A DNA stretch of 64,000 bases from Alteromonas sp. RKMC-009 (GTDB lineage: Bacteria > Pseudomonadota > Gammaproteobacteria > Enterobacterales > Alteromonadaceae). This document shows, one piece after another, positions 18,829-29,400 of this stretch. The stretch spans positions 4,030,001 to 4,094,000 of the forward strand of contig NZ_CP031010.1 of the NCBI RefSeq assembly GCF_003584565.2. Direction: 5' to 3'. The position numbers were made by a program, and so were the translations under genes. The first letter of the stretch is position 1; every line of letters begins with the position of its first letter. Below the pieces are notes generated by a model that saw only the letters and a program-made list of their open reading frames with translations, was not told the origin of the DNA and did not search any database.

Positions 18829-21204
18829 ATGAACTTCAAACGGTCAGCCCTGTTTTTTGCAGTCACGGCGATCTTGTCTGGTAATGTTTTCGCACAAGAA
18901 AAAGAACAACTCGCCACAACCAAAGTACAGAGCGAAGACAGTAAAGAAATGACATCCACTGCGGTTACTCTGGATGCTAAAACGCTGGCAGAACAATCTA
19001 TCACCAATATCGAAGATACCGCCCGCTATGAAGCCGGCGTTCAAATTAATGATTCAGGAAACCGCTTCGGTGATGACGGATTCAATATCCGCGGTCTGGA
19101 AGGTGATGCTGTTGCCGTAACCGTAGACGGTATCTCTCAGGGCGAAACACTTAACCCGTCAAGCTTTGCGGCTTACGGCATGTTCGGTTCGAGCCGTGGT
19201 CAGGTAGAACTTGAACACGTTAAAACCGTAACAATTTCGAAAGGTCCAAGTGCTGTCGCAAACGGCTCAGGCGCACTGGCCGGGGCAGTAACCTATGTCA
19301 CTAATGATGCCTCAGATTTTCTGCCTGTGTCCGGCGATGCAACCGGCGGCAGAGTCAAAACCGGTTTCGATTCACGTTCAAACGAATGGTTGATCAACGG
19401 CTCTGTTGCAAACCGTACCGGCAATTTTGAAAGCCTGTTGCAATACACCCGTCGTGACGGCAATGAAACGGAAGCCCACAGTAACGGTGCAGGTATTGCC
19501 GGACCCGCACGTGGACAGGCCGATCCGATGGATAACACTTCAGATGCCGTGCTGCTGAAGCTGGCCTATAACTTATCTGAAGATGCGCAAATTGGTGTGG
19601 TTTACGAAAAAACTGACCGCTCTTCAGATGGCACGCCGTTATCCCGTGAACCGGCCGAAGGTGAAACTGCCAGCTATTATAATTTCAGCAGTAATGACGA
19701 AAATAACCGTGAGCGCGCAGGAATTTTCTACAAACAGGATAATGCCGGTAACCTTTTCTTCGACAGCATTGAAGTGAAAGCAGATTATCAGCAACTGTAC
19801 ACATCCGGCCTGACCTCTTTTCTTTACTCAAGCCAGGGTGCCGTGATCCTTCGTCAGGAAGATCGCAGCTTTGAACAGGATTCCACCAGTCTGAATATCG
19901 ACCTTAAAAAGTCGGTTGAAGGGGATATCAACCATGACTTTGCTTACGGTGTGAATTATCAGTCTGTATCCGTAGAAAACATCATGTATGACCGCCGCTA
20001 CGATGGTGAGACCACCAGCGACCCGGTACTCGATGGTTACCCTATTCTGGATCAGGGCTTTGTTCCTGCATCAGATAAACATGTACTGTCTGTGTACGCT
20101 GCCGACACCATGGCACTGAACGAAGTAGTAAAACTGTATGTAGGTGCACGCTACGACAAAACAGACTATGAGCCGGAATTAAATGACAGTTTTTCCGATC
20201 CGCTGGGCCAGAGCGTTTCCGATGCGCAGTTTAACGCTCTAATCGGTGAAGTAGGATTAAGCTATGAATTCGTTCCCGGTCAGGAAATTCAGGCAAAAAT
20301 CAGTCAGGGCTATAAAGCACCGACGCTGCAGGAACTCTATTTTGGTACTAACTCCGGCGAAGAAATTACGGATACAGTTACCGGCACGGTGTATCAGGAC
20401 ATTGACGAAATATCGAATCCGGACCTGGATGCGGAAAAGTCTGTTAACTATGAAATCAGCTACCTGGCTCAGTTCGAACGAGGCTTTATCAGCCTGAGCG
20501 CGTTCAGAACAAACTATACAAACCGCATCCAAAGCGAAACCTTTTCTACCCCTTACGATGCTGAAGTAAATATTGAGACCTGCAGTTACTACACCGGTAC
20601 CTGTACAAGTGAAGTACTGACAGAAGACGTCTATACCCAAGCACAGAACTCCGGTGAAATAAAAGTAGAAGGGATTGAATTCAGTGCCTTTTATTTATTC
20701 ACAGACAATATTACCGGTCGCCTGACGTACTCAGCCCTGGACGGTGAATACCTGTCTGAATACACGCCGGCCAGCGAAGGTGATTTCGACTTCTACGATA
20801 AAGGAGATGATCTTGAGACTCTGGCACCTGACTCTGCGACGGTGAGCCTTGGTTACCTTTCAGACGAGCGCAACTGGGGTATTAAAGCCCACATTGTTTA
20901 TTCAGCCGGAATGGATGAGTCTGCTCAGAAGAGTTTCACCTCGCTGAACAATGGCAGTGGCCCTTTCTTCTACCCGCAAAGTTATACCGTGTTTGACCTC
21001 ACCGGTTTCTATGCGATCACAGAAAACCTGACACTCACAGCAGCTATCTACAACCTGACAGATAAGGAATACTACAACTGGGGTGTTGTAGACAATCTTC
21101 GCTCAGGTAATGGTGGTTTCTTCTCAGGTGTCAGCGGTACCGGTTACCAGCGGTTCTCTGAACCGGGACGCAGCGCAAGTGCCTATATCACTTACACTTT
21201 CTGA
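18829..21204 (+). CDS. TonB-dependent receptor, haem/haemoglobin type
   Basis: This 791-residue outer-membrane receptor has a signal peptide (cleavage after NVFA, residue 22), a plug domain (GDDGFNIRGLEGDAVAVTVDG, then VKTVTISKGPSAVANGSGALAGAVTYVT) and a 22-strand barrel ending in the outer-membrane Phe (YITYTF). YKAP at 495-498 and NPDL at 530-533 resemble the FRAP and NPNL boxes of haem receptors, so haem or haemoglobin is the best guess; a siderophore cannot be excluded. The start has an ACGGAG site. The flanking Fur box and the reductase genes downstream fit iron uptake. Confidence 0.85.
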   Translation: MNFKRSALFFAVTAILSGNVFAQEKEQLATTKVQSEDSKEMTSTAVTLDAKTLAEQSITNIEDTARYEAGVQINDSGNRFGDDGFNIRGLEGDAVAVTVDGISQGETLNPSSFAAYGMFGSSRGQVELEHVKTVTISKGPSAVANGSGALAGAVTYVTNDASDFLPVSGDATGGRVKTGFDSRSNEWLINGSVANRTGNFESLLQYTRRDGNETEAHSNGAGIAGPARGQADPMDNTSDAVLLKLAYNLSEDAQIGVVYEKTDRSSDGTPLSREPAEGETASYYNFSSNDENNRERAGIFYKQDNAGNLFFDSIEVKADYQQLYTSGLTSFLYSSQGAVILRQEDRSFEQDSTSLNIDLKKSVEGDINHDFAYGVNYQSVSVENIMYDRRYDGETTSDPVLDGYPILDQGFVPASDKHVLSVYAADTMALNEVVKLYVGARYDKTDYEPELNDSFSDPLGQSVSDAQFNALIGEVGLSYEFVPGQEIQAKISQGYKAPTLQELYFGTNSGEEITDTVTGTVYQDIDEISNPDLDAEKSVNYEISYLAQFERGFISLSAFRTNYTNRIQSETFSTPYDAEVNIETCSYYTGTCTSEVLTEDVYTQAQNSGEIKVEGIEFSAFYLFTDNITGRLTYSALDGEYLSEYTPASEGDFDFYDKGDDLETLAPDSATVSLGYLSDERNWGIKAHIVYSAGMDESAQKSFTSLNNGSGPFFYPQSYTVFDLTGFYAITENLTLTAAIYNLTDKEYYNWGVVDNLRSGNGGFFSGVSGTGYQRFSEPGRSASAYITYTF

Positions 21205-21230
21205 TAACCAAATTACTCTGATATGACGAT

Positions 21231-21256
21231 AACCGGCCTGCTATGCGGGCCGGCTT
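21231..21256 (+). terminator. Hairpin after the TonB receptor gene
   Basis: CCGGCC (21233-21238) and GGCCGG (21248-21253) form a stem extended by GC pairs near the loop. The tail CTTCACTTC is a poor T-run, so termination is probably partial. Confidence 0.5.
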
Positions 21257-21266
21257 CACTTCAAAA

Positions 21267-21285
21267 AATAATAATTCCCATTATC
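21267..21285 (+). promoter_or_regulatory. Second Fur box, upstream of the PepSY-like gene
   Basis: AATAATAATTCCCATTATC matches the 19-bp Fur consensus at 14 positions and ends 61 bp before the chosen start. It suggests that the membrane and reductase genes have their own iron-controlled promoter. Confidence 0.65.
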
Positions 21286-21346
21286 ATATCCCTATCCTGC
21301 TTTGAATTATGTTACAAAGCCTGTATTCCCGAATTTGAGTAACACT

Positions 21347-21946
21347 ATGCGATTTTCCCTTGGCAGTGCTAGGCAATGGCACTGGATTTCAGCCGCCATC
21401 TGTATGATTGGCATGTTCATGTTCGCCATAACCGGTATCACGCTTAATCACGCGGCGGATATTGAAGTTGCGCCGCAGGTAAGAAATGTTGAGGCGGAAT
21501 TACCGGATAATGTGCTGTCTGATATCAGTGAGTTGCCTGAAGGCTCTGTCGTCCTGCCCGCTTCATTGAGAAATTGGCTGGCTGACGCTCAGCGCATCAC
21601 GCCGCCGTCTGATAAGGAAGGAGAATGGGATGGTGTTGAGCTGTATGTTTCCTGGCCAGGTCCCGGTCAGGATCACTGGTTGTCGGTGGATACCGAAATG
21701 GGTGAATTAGTTTACGAAGGCTCAGATCGCGGCTGGATAGCTTATTTTAACGACTTACATAAAGGCCGGAATACCGGCACAGTGTGGCAATGGTTTATTG
21801 ATATTTTTTCTGTGGTAGTGATTATTTTCACCGTCACCGGACTGCAATTACTGATAAAACAGGCACCTCACAAAGCGTCAACCTGGCCGGTAACGGCACT
21901 GGGTTTCCTCATCCCTGTTTTCATTATGCTGGTGTTTATTCATTAA
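21347..21946 (+). CDS. PepSY-associated transmembrane protein (small)
   Basis: A 199-residue protein; the start at MRFSLGSARQWHW is preferred over an upstream in-frame ATG (21302) because it places the first helix normally. Three predicted membrane helices are present: about residues 16-36 (AICMIGMFMFAITGITLNH), about 148-172 (FIDIFSVVVIIFTVTGLQLL) and the C-terminal 20. A periplasmic loop contains the PepSY-like pattern (HWLSVDTEMGELVY, then NDLHKGRNTGTVW). Histidines at the helix ends (RQWHW, LNHAAD, DLHKGR) are those that bind haem in PepSY_TM reductases. It probably carries electrons across the inner membrane from the flavodoxin-reductase encoded 12 nt downstream. Confidence 0.8.
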   Translation: MRFSLGSARQWHWISAAICMIGMFMFAITGITLNHAADIEVAPQVRNVEAELPDNVLSDISELPEGSVVLPASLRNWLADAQRITPPSDKEGEWDGVELYVSWPGPGQDHWLSVDTEMGELVYEGSDRGWIAYFNDLHKGRNTGTVWQWFIDIFSVVVIIFTVTGLQLLIKQAPHKASTWPVTALGFLIPVFIMLVFIH

Positions 21947-21958
21947 GGTATTCTGGTT

Positions 21959-23281
21959 GTGACCGAGTTTGAACGATTACTGACGGGGCTTTGCATGGTA
22001 GCGGCCTATTCCCTCTGGGTTGGCTATCTGTTCTGGAAACACAAAGGGAAGCATTTGCTGAGGCAGCATACTCAGGAAAGCAAAATTCTGATTGCCTGGG
22101 CAAGCCAGACAGGTACCGCACAGGCACTGGCAAAAGCATATGCCGCAAACCACAGTGAATTTAAACACGGGGTGCTGATGCCATTATCAGCCCTCTCACC
22201 GGAGCGTCTGAAAGAATTCGAAAGGGCTTTATTTGTAGTAAGTACTTACGGTCATGGTGAGCCGCCCGATAACGGACGTTCATTTTTCAAAGCCCTGAAC
22301 CGCACCCGCAGGAACGAAACTGATTTATCTCATCTCGAGTATGAAGTCGTCGCGCTGGGAGACAGTAAATATCCGCATTTTTGTGCTTTCGGCGAACATA
22401 TTGATAAGCGGTTGAATGCATTGGGTGCCAGCCCCGTTGCACCACTGGTTAAGCTTGATCACAGTAAAGGTGAAGAGACTGCCGCACTGGCACAATACTC
22501 ATCTGCAAGTGTGGCTGTACCCGCGTATGAGGATTTCACGCTTATCCGCAGGCGACAACTCAACAGTGGTCCCCGTCACCCGCTTTTTGAAATCGATCTT
22601 TACGCCGGACACAATGCTCAGCAATGGCAAGCCGGTGATATTCTTGATGTACTGCCTTTGAATACATCAGAGGAAATCGCCCGCAGCTATACCATCGCCT
22701 CTGTAAGCAGCGAAAGTCATATTATTAAACTGATTGTAAGGCTGGCGATTAAAGAGGACGGCAGTCAGGGCCTGGCCTCAGGGTGGCTGACACAGCAGTT
22801 AAAAATAAACGACACAGTTAAAGCCAGGTTGCATGTAAACCCCGCCTGCCACCTTACACTTAACAACAAACCACTACTTCTGATAGCTGCCGGCAGTGGA
22901 CTGGCAGGTATCCGAGCTCAGTGGATGCAGGCAGCAGAGCAGCAACATACAGCACCGGTCTACGTGTTATTTGGTGAACGCACACGGGAACTTGATGACA
23001 TTCTGTCAGAAGTTATTCCTGCACAGGCGCTGAACGCAGCCAATGTCACTGTGAAGCGGGTATTCTCGCGTTGTCCGGACCACCCCATGTATGTACAACA
23101 AGCGCTGCAGCAAAGCGAAGACGCGCTTCGTGATGTGGTAAACAATGACGGCCAGATATACGTCTGCGGCAGCTACGATGGTATGGGTGAAGGTGTGCAC
23201 CACACATTAATCAGGATGCTCGGAGAGGAACAGGTGCAACAGTTAACCGACAGCCACCGTTATCACAGGGATGTGTATTAA
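21959..23281 (+). CDS. Membrane-anchored flavodoxin / NADPH-ferredoxin reductase fusion
   Basis: A 440-residue protein with an N-terminal helix (about 8-26), then a flavodoxin domain (FMN loop ASQTGTAQA at residues 48-56, STYGHGEPPDNG, ALGDSKYPHFCAFG) and an FNR-like domain (FAD motif RSYT at 242-245, AAGSGLAGIRAQ, VLFGER, YVCGSYDGMG for NADPH). This is the layout of sulfite reductase alpha subunits and P450 reductases, but here it is tethered to the membrane and has no partner sulfite reductase nearby. It should feed electrons from NADPH via FAD and FMN to the adjacent PepSY-like protein (inference). The start is taken as GTG at 21959; AAGG lies about 10 nt upstream. Confidence 0.87.
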   Translation: MTEFERLLTGLCMVAAYSLWVGYLFWKHKGKHLLRQHTQESKILIAWASQTGTAQALAKAYAANHSEFKHGVLMPLSALSPERLKEFERALFVVSTYGHGEPPDNGRSFFKALNRTRRNETDLSHLEYEVVALGDSKYPHFCAFGEHIDKRLNALGASPVAPLVKLDHSKGEETAALAQYSSASVAVPAYEDFTLIRRRQLNSGPRHPLFEIDLYAGHNAQQWQAGDILDVLPLNTSEEIARSYTIASVSSESHIIKLIVRLAIKEDGSQGLASGWLTQQLKINDTVKARLHVNPACHLTLNNKPLLLIAAGSGLAGIRAQWMQAAEQQHTAPVYVLFGERTRELDDILSEVIPAQALNAANVTVKRVFSRCPDHPMYVQQALQQSEDALRDVVNNDGQIYVCGSYDGMGEGVHHTLIRMLGEEQVQQLTDSHRYHRDVY

Positions 23282-23365
23282 GTCGCTCTGTAATCATGCA
23301 CAAACGCTGTCGTCCCTTCGCTGTACTTATAAAAGTAATACCTTGTGTACCTGAAATCAGGGTAT

Positions 23366-23396
23366 AAAAAAACCGGCTTTCAAAAGCCGGTTTTTT
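23366..23396. terminator. Bidirectional terminator between the reductase gene and mdh
   Basis: The stem AAAACCGGCTTT / AAAGCCGGTTTT has a short loop, with an A-run on the left and T6 on the right. It serves both converging genes. Confidence 0.88.
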
Positions 23397-23417
23397 CAAT
23401 GCATCACCGAAACGGAA

Positions 23418-24356
23418 TTAGCCGTTTACGAATTCAACACCAATTTTGATGTCGCCACGCAGGCCTTCCAGCATGTCGTCTTTCGCTTTTTGTTCGAAAG
23501 CGCTCAGCTCGCCGTATGGCAGAATTTCTTCAACGCCGTTAGGACCTAAACGTACAGGGTGTGCGAAGAATGCCGCGTCATCGCTGTCGTCAGTTTGTAC
23601 ATAAGTGTACTCAACAACGTTTTCACCTTGCATTGCAGCAACCAGAGACAGACAGAAACGTGCTGCAGCCTGACCCATAGAAAGCGTCGCAGAACCGCCG
23701 CCAGCTTTCGCTTCAACAACCTCAGTACCTGCATTCTGGATGCGTGTAGTCAGGCTTGCTACTTCTTCGTCAGTGAAAGAAACACCTTCAACCTGGCTCA
23801 GCAGAGGCAGGATTGTCGTACCGGAGTGACCACCGATTACAGGAACATGTACGCTTGATACGTCCAGACCTTTCAGTTCAGACACGAAAGTCTCAGCACG
23901 GATCACATCCAGAGTAGTAACACCGAACAGCTTGTTCTTGTCGTAAACGCCTTTTGCTTTCAGCGTTTCAGCAGCGATAGCAACAGTAGTGTTTACAGGG
24001 TTAGTGATAATACCAACACAAGCAGAAGGACAGTTATCAGCAACACCTTCAATCAGGTTCTTAACGATACCGGCATTGATGTTGAACAGGTCAGAACGGT
24101 CCATACCAGGCTTACGCGGAACGCCGGCCGGAATAAGAACAACGTCACAACCGGTAAGCGCATCAGCCAGATCATCTTTACCATGACCGGTAACTTTCAC
24201 CGCGGTGGGGATGTGGCTCAGGTCAACAGCAACACCAGGAACAACTGGCGCAACGTCATATAACGCTAATTCAGAACCTGCTGGCAATTGTGTTTTCAAC
24301 AACAATGACAGCGCTTGACCAATACCACCGGCAGCACCTAACACGGCTACTTTCAT
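23418..24356 (-). CDS. mdh: Malate dehydrogenase
   Basis: A 312-residue NAD-dependent enzyme of the TCA cycle, the same length as E. coli Mdh. It has the N-terminal Rossmann motif [14 protein letters not shown], substrate loop [24 protein letters not shown], and the active-site His in [14 protein letters not shown]. An AGGAG site precedes the ATG. It is divergent from argR, an arrangement also found in E. coli. Confidence 0.97.
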   Translation of the reverse strand: MKVAVLGAAGGIGQALSLLLKTQLPAGSELALYDVAPVVPGVAVDLSHIPTAVKVTGHGKDDLADALTGCDVVLIPAGVPRKPGMDRSDLFNINAGIVKNLIEGVADNCPSACVGIITNPVNTTVAIAAETLKAKGVYDKNKLFGVTTLDVIRAETFVSELKGLDVSSVHVPVIGGHSGTTILPLLSQVEGVSFTDEEVASLTTRIQNAGTEVVEAKAGGGSATLSMGQAAARFCLSLVAAMQGENVVEYTYVQTDDSDDAAFFAHPVRLGPNGVEEILPYGELSAFEQKAKDDMLEGLRGDIKIGVEFVNG

Positions 24357-24444
24357 ACCATTTCTCCTATGGAATAGTTACTCGTCAAAAAAACGGAGCG
24401 TCACAGTAAATCAACGCGTAAAAAAACTCAATCACCCAATGGTC

Positions 24445-24505
24445 TTATGCATGCATAATGGGTATAAGCCGCAAGATTATGCAATAATTTGAATGGATAT
24501 GCATA
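24445..24505. promoter_or_regulatory. Candidate ArgR operator in the mdh-argR divergent region
   Basis: At 24488-24505 TTTGAATGGATATGCATA matches the 18-bp ARG box (WNTGAATWWWWATTCANW) at 15 positions. A perfect 14-bp palindrome, TTATGCATGCATAA, sits at 24445-24458. The usual paired boxes 3 bp apart are not clear. Autoregulation of argR is likely. Confidence 0.55.
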
Positions 24506-24581
24506 AATATTGCTTAAATGTGATGACTACGGCACAATAATAGCGGTTTGTACCCTTAAACACCAAATACGACAGGAAAAT

Positions 24582-25046
24582 ATGGCTAACGTAAAACAAG
24601 AAAAGATGATCAAAGCCTTCAAAGAGATCCTGAAAGCAGAAAGCTTCGGGTCTCAGGGTGAAATCGTTGAAGCACTGAAATCACAGGGTTTTGATAACAT
24701 CAGCCAATCAAAAGTGTCCCGTATGCTGAGTAAATTCGGCGCGGTAAGAACGCGAAATGCCCGCGGTGATATGGTTTACTGTTTACCACCTGAACTTGGC
24801 ATGCCTACGGCGAAGAGTCCGCTTAAACAGCTCGTGCTCGACATTGTACACAATAATGTGATGGTAATCATAAGAACCAGCCCCGGTGCCGCACAGCTTA
24901 TCGCAAGATTGCTTGACTCTCTGAGTCAGAAAGACGGCGTGCTGGGTACCATTGCCGGTGATGATACGATTTTTATCGCTCCGGCTGACGTCACCCGAAT
25001 TGAAGAAATTCGTCAGCGCGTAGAGAACCTGTTCGAAAACGTCTGA
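24582..25046 (+). CDS. argR: Arginine repressor ArgR
   Basis: A 154-residue transcriptional regulator that senses arginine. The N-terminal winged helix (about 1-75; [36 protein letters not shown]) contains the family's Ser-Arg recognition helix. The C-terminal domain holds the hexamerisation and arginine-binding region ([15 protein letters not shown], then [13 protein letters not shown]). The start at MANVKQEKM is chosen over an upstream frame extension because AGGA lies 6 nt before it and the length fits E. coli ArgR (156). Confidence 0.96.
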   Translation: MANVKQEKMIKAFKEILKAESFGSQGEIVEALKSQGFDNISQSKVSRMLSKFGAVRTRNARGDMVYCLPPELGMPTAKSPLKQLVLDIVHNNVMVIIRTSPGAAQLIARLLDSLSQKDGVLGTIAGDDTIFIAPADVTRIEEIRQRVENLFENV

Positions 25047-25063
25047 CACAGTTGCTATTGCAC

Positions 25064-25089
25064 AAAGCACCTTTTCAGGTGCTTTTTTT
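25064..25089 (+). terminator. Terminator of argR
   Basis: The stem AAAGCACC / GGTGCTTT has a 6-nt loop and is followed by T7, 17 nt after the stop. Confidence 0.9.
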
Positions 25090-25252
25090 ATTCCTTCAGC
25101 ATTGTACCCCCTTTGTAAATGGCGCGTTCATTCACGGCAAAAAACGCCGGTGAATGAGTAAATTCGTCCCGCTTTTTCGCTAATCTGCCTTCTCATAAAA
25201 CCGCGTTAACCCTGCCTTAACCCTCCTTGTCGATACACTCTGCTTCAGCAAA

Positions 25253-25280
25253 CTGACGGGAAAGCGCTTAGCGCCGTCAG
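25253..25280. promoter_or_regulatory. Inverted repeat in the leader of the RND efflux operon
   Basis: CTGACGG (25253-25259) and CCGTCAG (25274-25280) flank the small palindrome AAGCGCTT, 25 bp before the ATG. It could be an operator or an mRNA hairpin. No regulator gene is adjacent. Confidence 0.4.
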
Positions 25281-25305
25281 CTCCGGATTAAACAAGGAAC
25301 CCGCC

Positions 25306-26478
25306 ATGAAGATCGCCACCACTCTCTGTGTTATTACCAGCCTGCTTACCCTTTCAGCTTGTAGTGACACAACACAAAGTCAACGTTCTGCGCCCCGCGC
25401 CACCGCCGTTAGCGCAATTACCATAGCCGCACAAACATTCCCGATTACCCGCACGCTGCAAGGCCGTGTTGTGGCGCAACAAACTGCACAGGTCAGGCCG
25501 CAAGTGGGCGGTGTACTTGAACAGCGTTTGTTCGAAGAAGGCAGTTTTGTAGAAAAAGGACAGCTGCTTTACCAGATTGAAGATTCAACCTATCGCGCCA
25601 GCGTGAACGAAGCAAAAGCCGATCTGTTGAGCGCGAAAGCGTCTGTGGAGTCAACCCGGCTGATTGATGAGCGCTACCAGAACCTGTTAAAGATAGAAGG
25701 TATTTCCCAACAGGATGCCGACAACGCACATGCCGACTATCTGGTTGCTCAGGCCACTTTAGCCAAAGCGCAGGCAGCACTGGACTCTGCCAACGTTAAT
25801 CTTGCTTTCACCCGCATTACTGCCCCCATCAGTGGCCGTACTGGCATTTCTAATGTGACCGAAGGCGCATTGCTCACTCAGGGGCAGGACACGGCGTTAA
25901 CCACCATCCGCAAGCTCGACCCGATTTATATAGATATGACAGAAACCAGCGAAGGTGTGCTTGAGCGCCGTGCAATGATGCAGCGCGAGGGCGTAACATC
26001 CGGCTCCAGTGATGTTATCGCCATGCTGGAAAATAATACTGAATATGATGAAACCGGCTCATTCACTATGCATGAAGTGGCTGTTGATGAAGCCACCGGC
26101 TCTATCACCTTACGGGCGACTTTTCCCAATCCGGACGGCATTCTCATGCCCGGCATGTTTATCCGCACCAAAGTCACCATAGCGGTAGACGAAAACGCGA
26201 TTCTTGTACCCCAGCAAGCCGTGCAGTTTGACAATAAAGGTAATGCTTTCGCCTGGGTCGCTTCAGGGAGTAAAGCGGTGAAAAGATCGCTGACCTTACA
26301 GGAAGCCACCGGTAATAAATGGCTGACTGAATACGGCATTAAGGCCGGTGAAAAAGTGATTGTGGAGGGTATCGACGGTTTACAGGACGGCGCAGACATC
26401 ACCGTTACCGACGTGACGCTGAACGAAGATGGCAGAGTGGCAGCACCTAAAGCGAAAAATCAGGGAGGAAATGAGTAA
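25306..26478 (+). CDS. RND efflux periplasmic adaptor (membrane fusion protein)
   Basis: A 390-residue lipoprotein (lipobox LSAC, Cys19) of the AcrA/MexA family. It has the lipoyl and barrel-sandwich half motifs (QVRPQVGGVLEQRLFEEGSFV and ITAPISGRTGISNVTEGALL), an alpha-helical hairpin between them (about 95-160), and C-terminal beta-barrel and membrane-proximal domains. It links the inner-membrane pump to the outer-membrane channel. AAGGAA precedes the ATG, and the stop overlaps the next start (TAATG), so translation is coupled. Confidence 0.93.
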   Translation: MKIATTLCVITSLLTLSACSDTTQSQRSAPRATAVSAITIAAQTFPITRTLQGRVVAQQTAQVRPQVGGVLEQRLFEEGSFVEKGQLLYQIEDSTYRASVNEAKADLLSAKASVESTRLIDERYQNLLKIEGISQQDADNAHADYLVAQATLAKAQAALDSANVNLAFTRITAPISGRTGISNVTEGALLTQGQDTALTTIRKLDPIYIDMTETSEGVLERRAMMQREGVTSGSSDVIAMLENNTEYDETGSFTMHEVAVDEATGSITLRATFPNPDGILMPGMFIRTKVTIAVDENAILVPQQAVQFDNKGNAFAWVASGSKAVKRSLTLQEATGNKWLTEYGIKAGEKVIVEGIDGLQDGADITVTDVTLNEDGRVAAPKAKNQGGNE

Positions 26479-29400
26479 TGTTCGCCCGATTCTTCATAGA
26501 TAAGCCCGTATTTTCATGGGTTGTCGCCATTATTATTATGCTGGCGGGAACCGCTTCCATACTCTCTTTACCCATTGCCCAATATCCTGATATTGCGCCG
26601 CCTACAGTAAGCATCAGTGCCAACTATTCCGGTGCAGACGCCCAGACCGTAGAGAACAGCGTCACACAGGTACTGGAACAACAGCTCACGGGTCTGGATG
26701 GTCTACTGTATTTTTCTTCCTCCAGCTCATCTGCGGGAAGCGCCAGTATCTCGCTGACATTTGAGCAGGGAACTGATGCCGATTACGCCCAGGTACAGGT
26801 TCAGAATAAAGTGCAACAGGTGAACTCCCGCTTGCCCTCTGCCGTGCAGTCTGAAGGGGTGACAGTAACCAAATCGCAAAGCGATATGCTGCTTATCGCT
26901 GCTGTTTACGACGAAACCGACGAGGACTCTGAGTTCGATATCTCGGATTATATCGCCTCAAATATGCAGGACACCATTGCCCGAACTGAAGGTGTGGGTG
27001 ACATCAACGTGTTCGGTTCCCAGTATGCCATGCGCATATGGCTCGACCCGGCAAAGCTGGCGGCATACGAACTGATGCCCTCAGATATTACCTCCGCCCT
27101 GAGCGCCCAGAACGTGCAGGTGCCCGCCGGTAAAATCGGTGACATGCCTTCGCCGGATACGCAAGAGCTGAATGCTACCGTAACGGCTCAGTCCATGCTG
27201 CAGAGTGTTTCCGATTTTAAAAACATCATTGTGAAGTCTGACCGTCAGGGCACCGATGTACGGTTATCTCAGGTTGCCCGTGTTGAAATGGGTAGTGAAT
27301 CATATTCTGCGGTTCCCCGTCTCGACGGTCATCCTGCATCCGGTATTGCCATTATGCTGGCTCCCGGTGCCAATGCCCTGGATACATCAGAACGGGTTAA
27401 AGCGGTATTGAGTGATCTGGAAAAGAATTTCCCGGACAACTACAAAATGGCGTTTCCGAAAGACGCAACCCCGTTTATCAAGTTATCGATTCTGGAAGTC
27501 GTGGAAACCCTGATCATTGCCATCGTTCTGGTGGTACTGATCATGTGGTTGTTCCTGCAAAACTGGCGGGCTACGATTATCCCTACCATTTCCGTGCCCG
27601 TGGTGCTGTTGGGTACATTCGGCATCATGGCCGCGATGGGCTACTCCATCAACACCCTGACCATGTTTGGTCTGGTGCTGTCCATCGGCTTACTGGTAGA
27701 TGACTCCATCGTAGTAATTGAAAACGTGGAACGGCTGATGTCAGAGGAAAAGATGTCGCCCCGGGATGCCACGATCCTGTCTATGAAAGAGATCACCTCT
27801 GCCCTCATCGGTACATCCATTGTGATCTGCGCCGTGTTCCTGCCTATGGCTTTTTTCAGTGGTTCAACTGGCGTTATCTACCGCCAGTTTTCGGTAACCG
27901 TAATTTCGTCCATGCTGCTATCGGTGTTTGTGGCGCTAACGCTGACCCCCATGCTGTGTGCATCACTTCTGAAAGATACCGGTGCAAGCCGTCAGACCGG
28001 TGGCTTTTTCGGCTGGTTTAACCGCATGTTCGACAAGTTTGCCGACAAATATAACCTGCGTGCGGTATCAGCGATTAAGCGCCCTAAATTCTGGCTGGCT
28101 GGTTATGTGGTAATTATTGCCGTAATGGGCCTGCTGATGGTGAAACTCCCCTCCAGCTTTTTGCCAGAGGAAGATCAGGGTGATGTGATGGTGATGTTTA
28201 ACTTGCCTGCCGGTGCATCGATTACCCGTACCACCGCCATTGCTGATGAAATTCAGACTTATATTCAGGAAGAGGAATCGGATCTGGTTGATCACTTCTT
28301 CACAGTTTCCGGTTTTAGCTTTTCCGGCAGCGGCCAGAACGCAGGTATGGGCTTCCTGTCACTAAAAGACTGGGACGAAAGAACCGGCGACGGTGAATCG
28401 GCATCAGACATTGCTGGTCGCCTGATGATGAAGATGAGCGAACTCCGCGACGGCAGTGTGATAGCTATGCTGCCGCCGGTGATTCAGGGTCTCGGTCAAA
28501 GTAACGGCTTTACCTTCGAGTTACAGGCAGCGGCGGGCACGACCCGTGACGAACTGACAGAAATTAAGAATGCCATCTTACAACAAGCCCGCACTAATCC
28601 GCTGCTGAGCGGTGTGCGTGAAGGCACGCTTAGTGAAACCCCGCAACTGGATATCGATATTGATAACGAAAAAGCCGTTGCCATGGGGTTAAGTTTGTCA
28701 GATGTGGCCGACACCCTATCTACGGCCTGGGCCGGTTCTTATGTGAACGATTTCCTGGACCGTGGCCGGGTGAAAAAAGTCTACATTGAGGGCGACAGTA
28801 ACTACAGCGCCAAACCGGAAGATCTACGCCAGTGGCACGTACGCGGTACTGACAGTGACGGCAACACCACCATGACACCATTCAGTGCCTTTTCCAGTGT
28901 CTCCTGGTCGCAGATGCCACAAACATTGAGCCGCTTTAACGGTTTGGCTTCCTACGAAATTCAGGGCAGCGCAGCATCGGGCGTCAGTTCAGGCGAGGCG
29001 ATGGCGGAAATGGAACGCCTTGCCGATGAAGTGGGTAACGGCAAGGTGACCTATGCGTGGTCCGGATTGTCCTATCAGGAAAATCTGTCCGGCGGACAAT
29101 CGGTTTACTTGTATGCCATTTCTATTCTGGTGGTGTTTCTGGCATTGGCCGCACTTTACGAGAGCTGGTCTATTCCATTCTCGGTGATGCTGGTTATTCC
29201 GCTGGGATTAATTGGTGCTGCGCTGGCGGCCACTTTCCGTGGCCTGGAAAACGATGTTTACTTTCAGGTAGCGCTGCTAACCACCATCGGGTTATCGGCT
29301 AAAAACGCCATCCTGATTGTCGAGTTTGCCGAAGCAGCGTATGAAAAAGGGCAAAGCGCCGTCGATGCTGCCATTCACGCAGCAGCACAACGTCTGCGCC

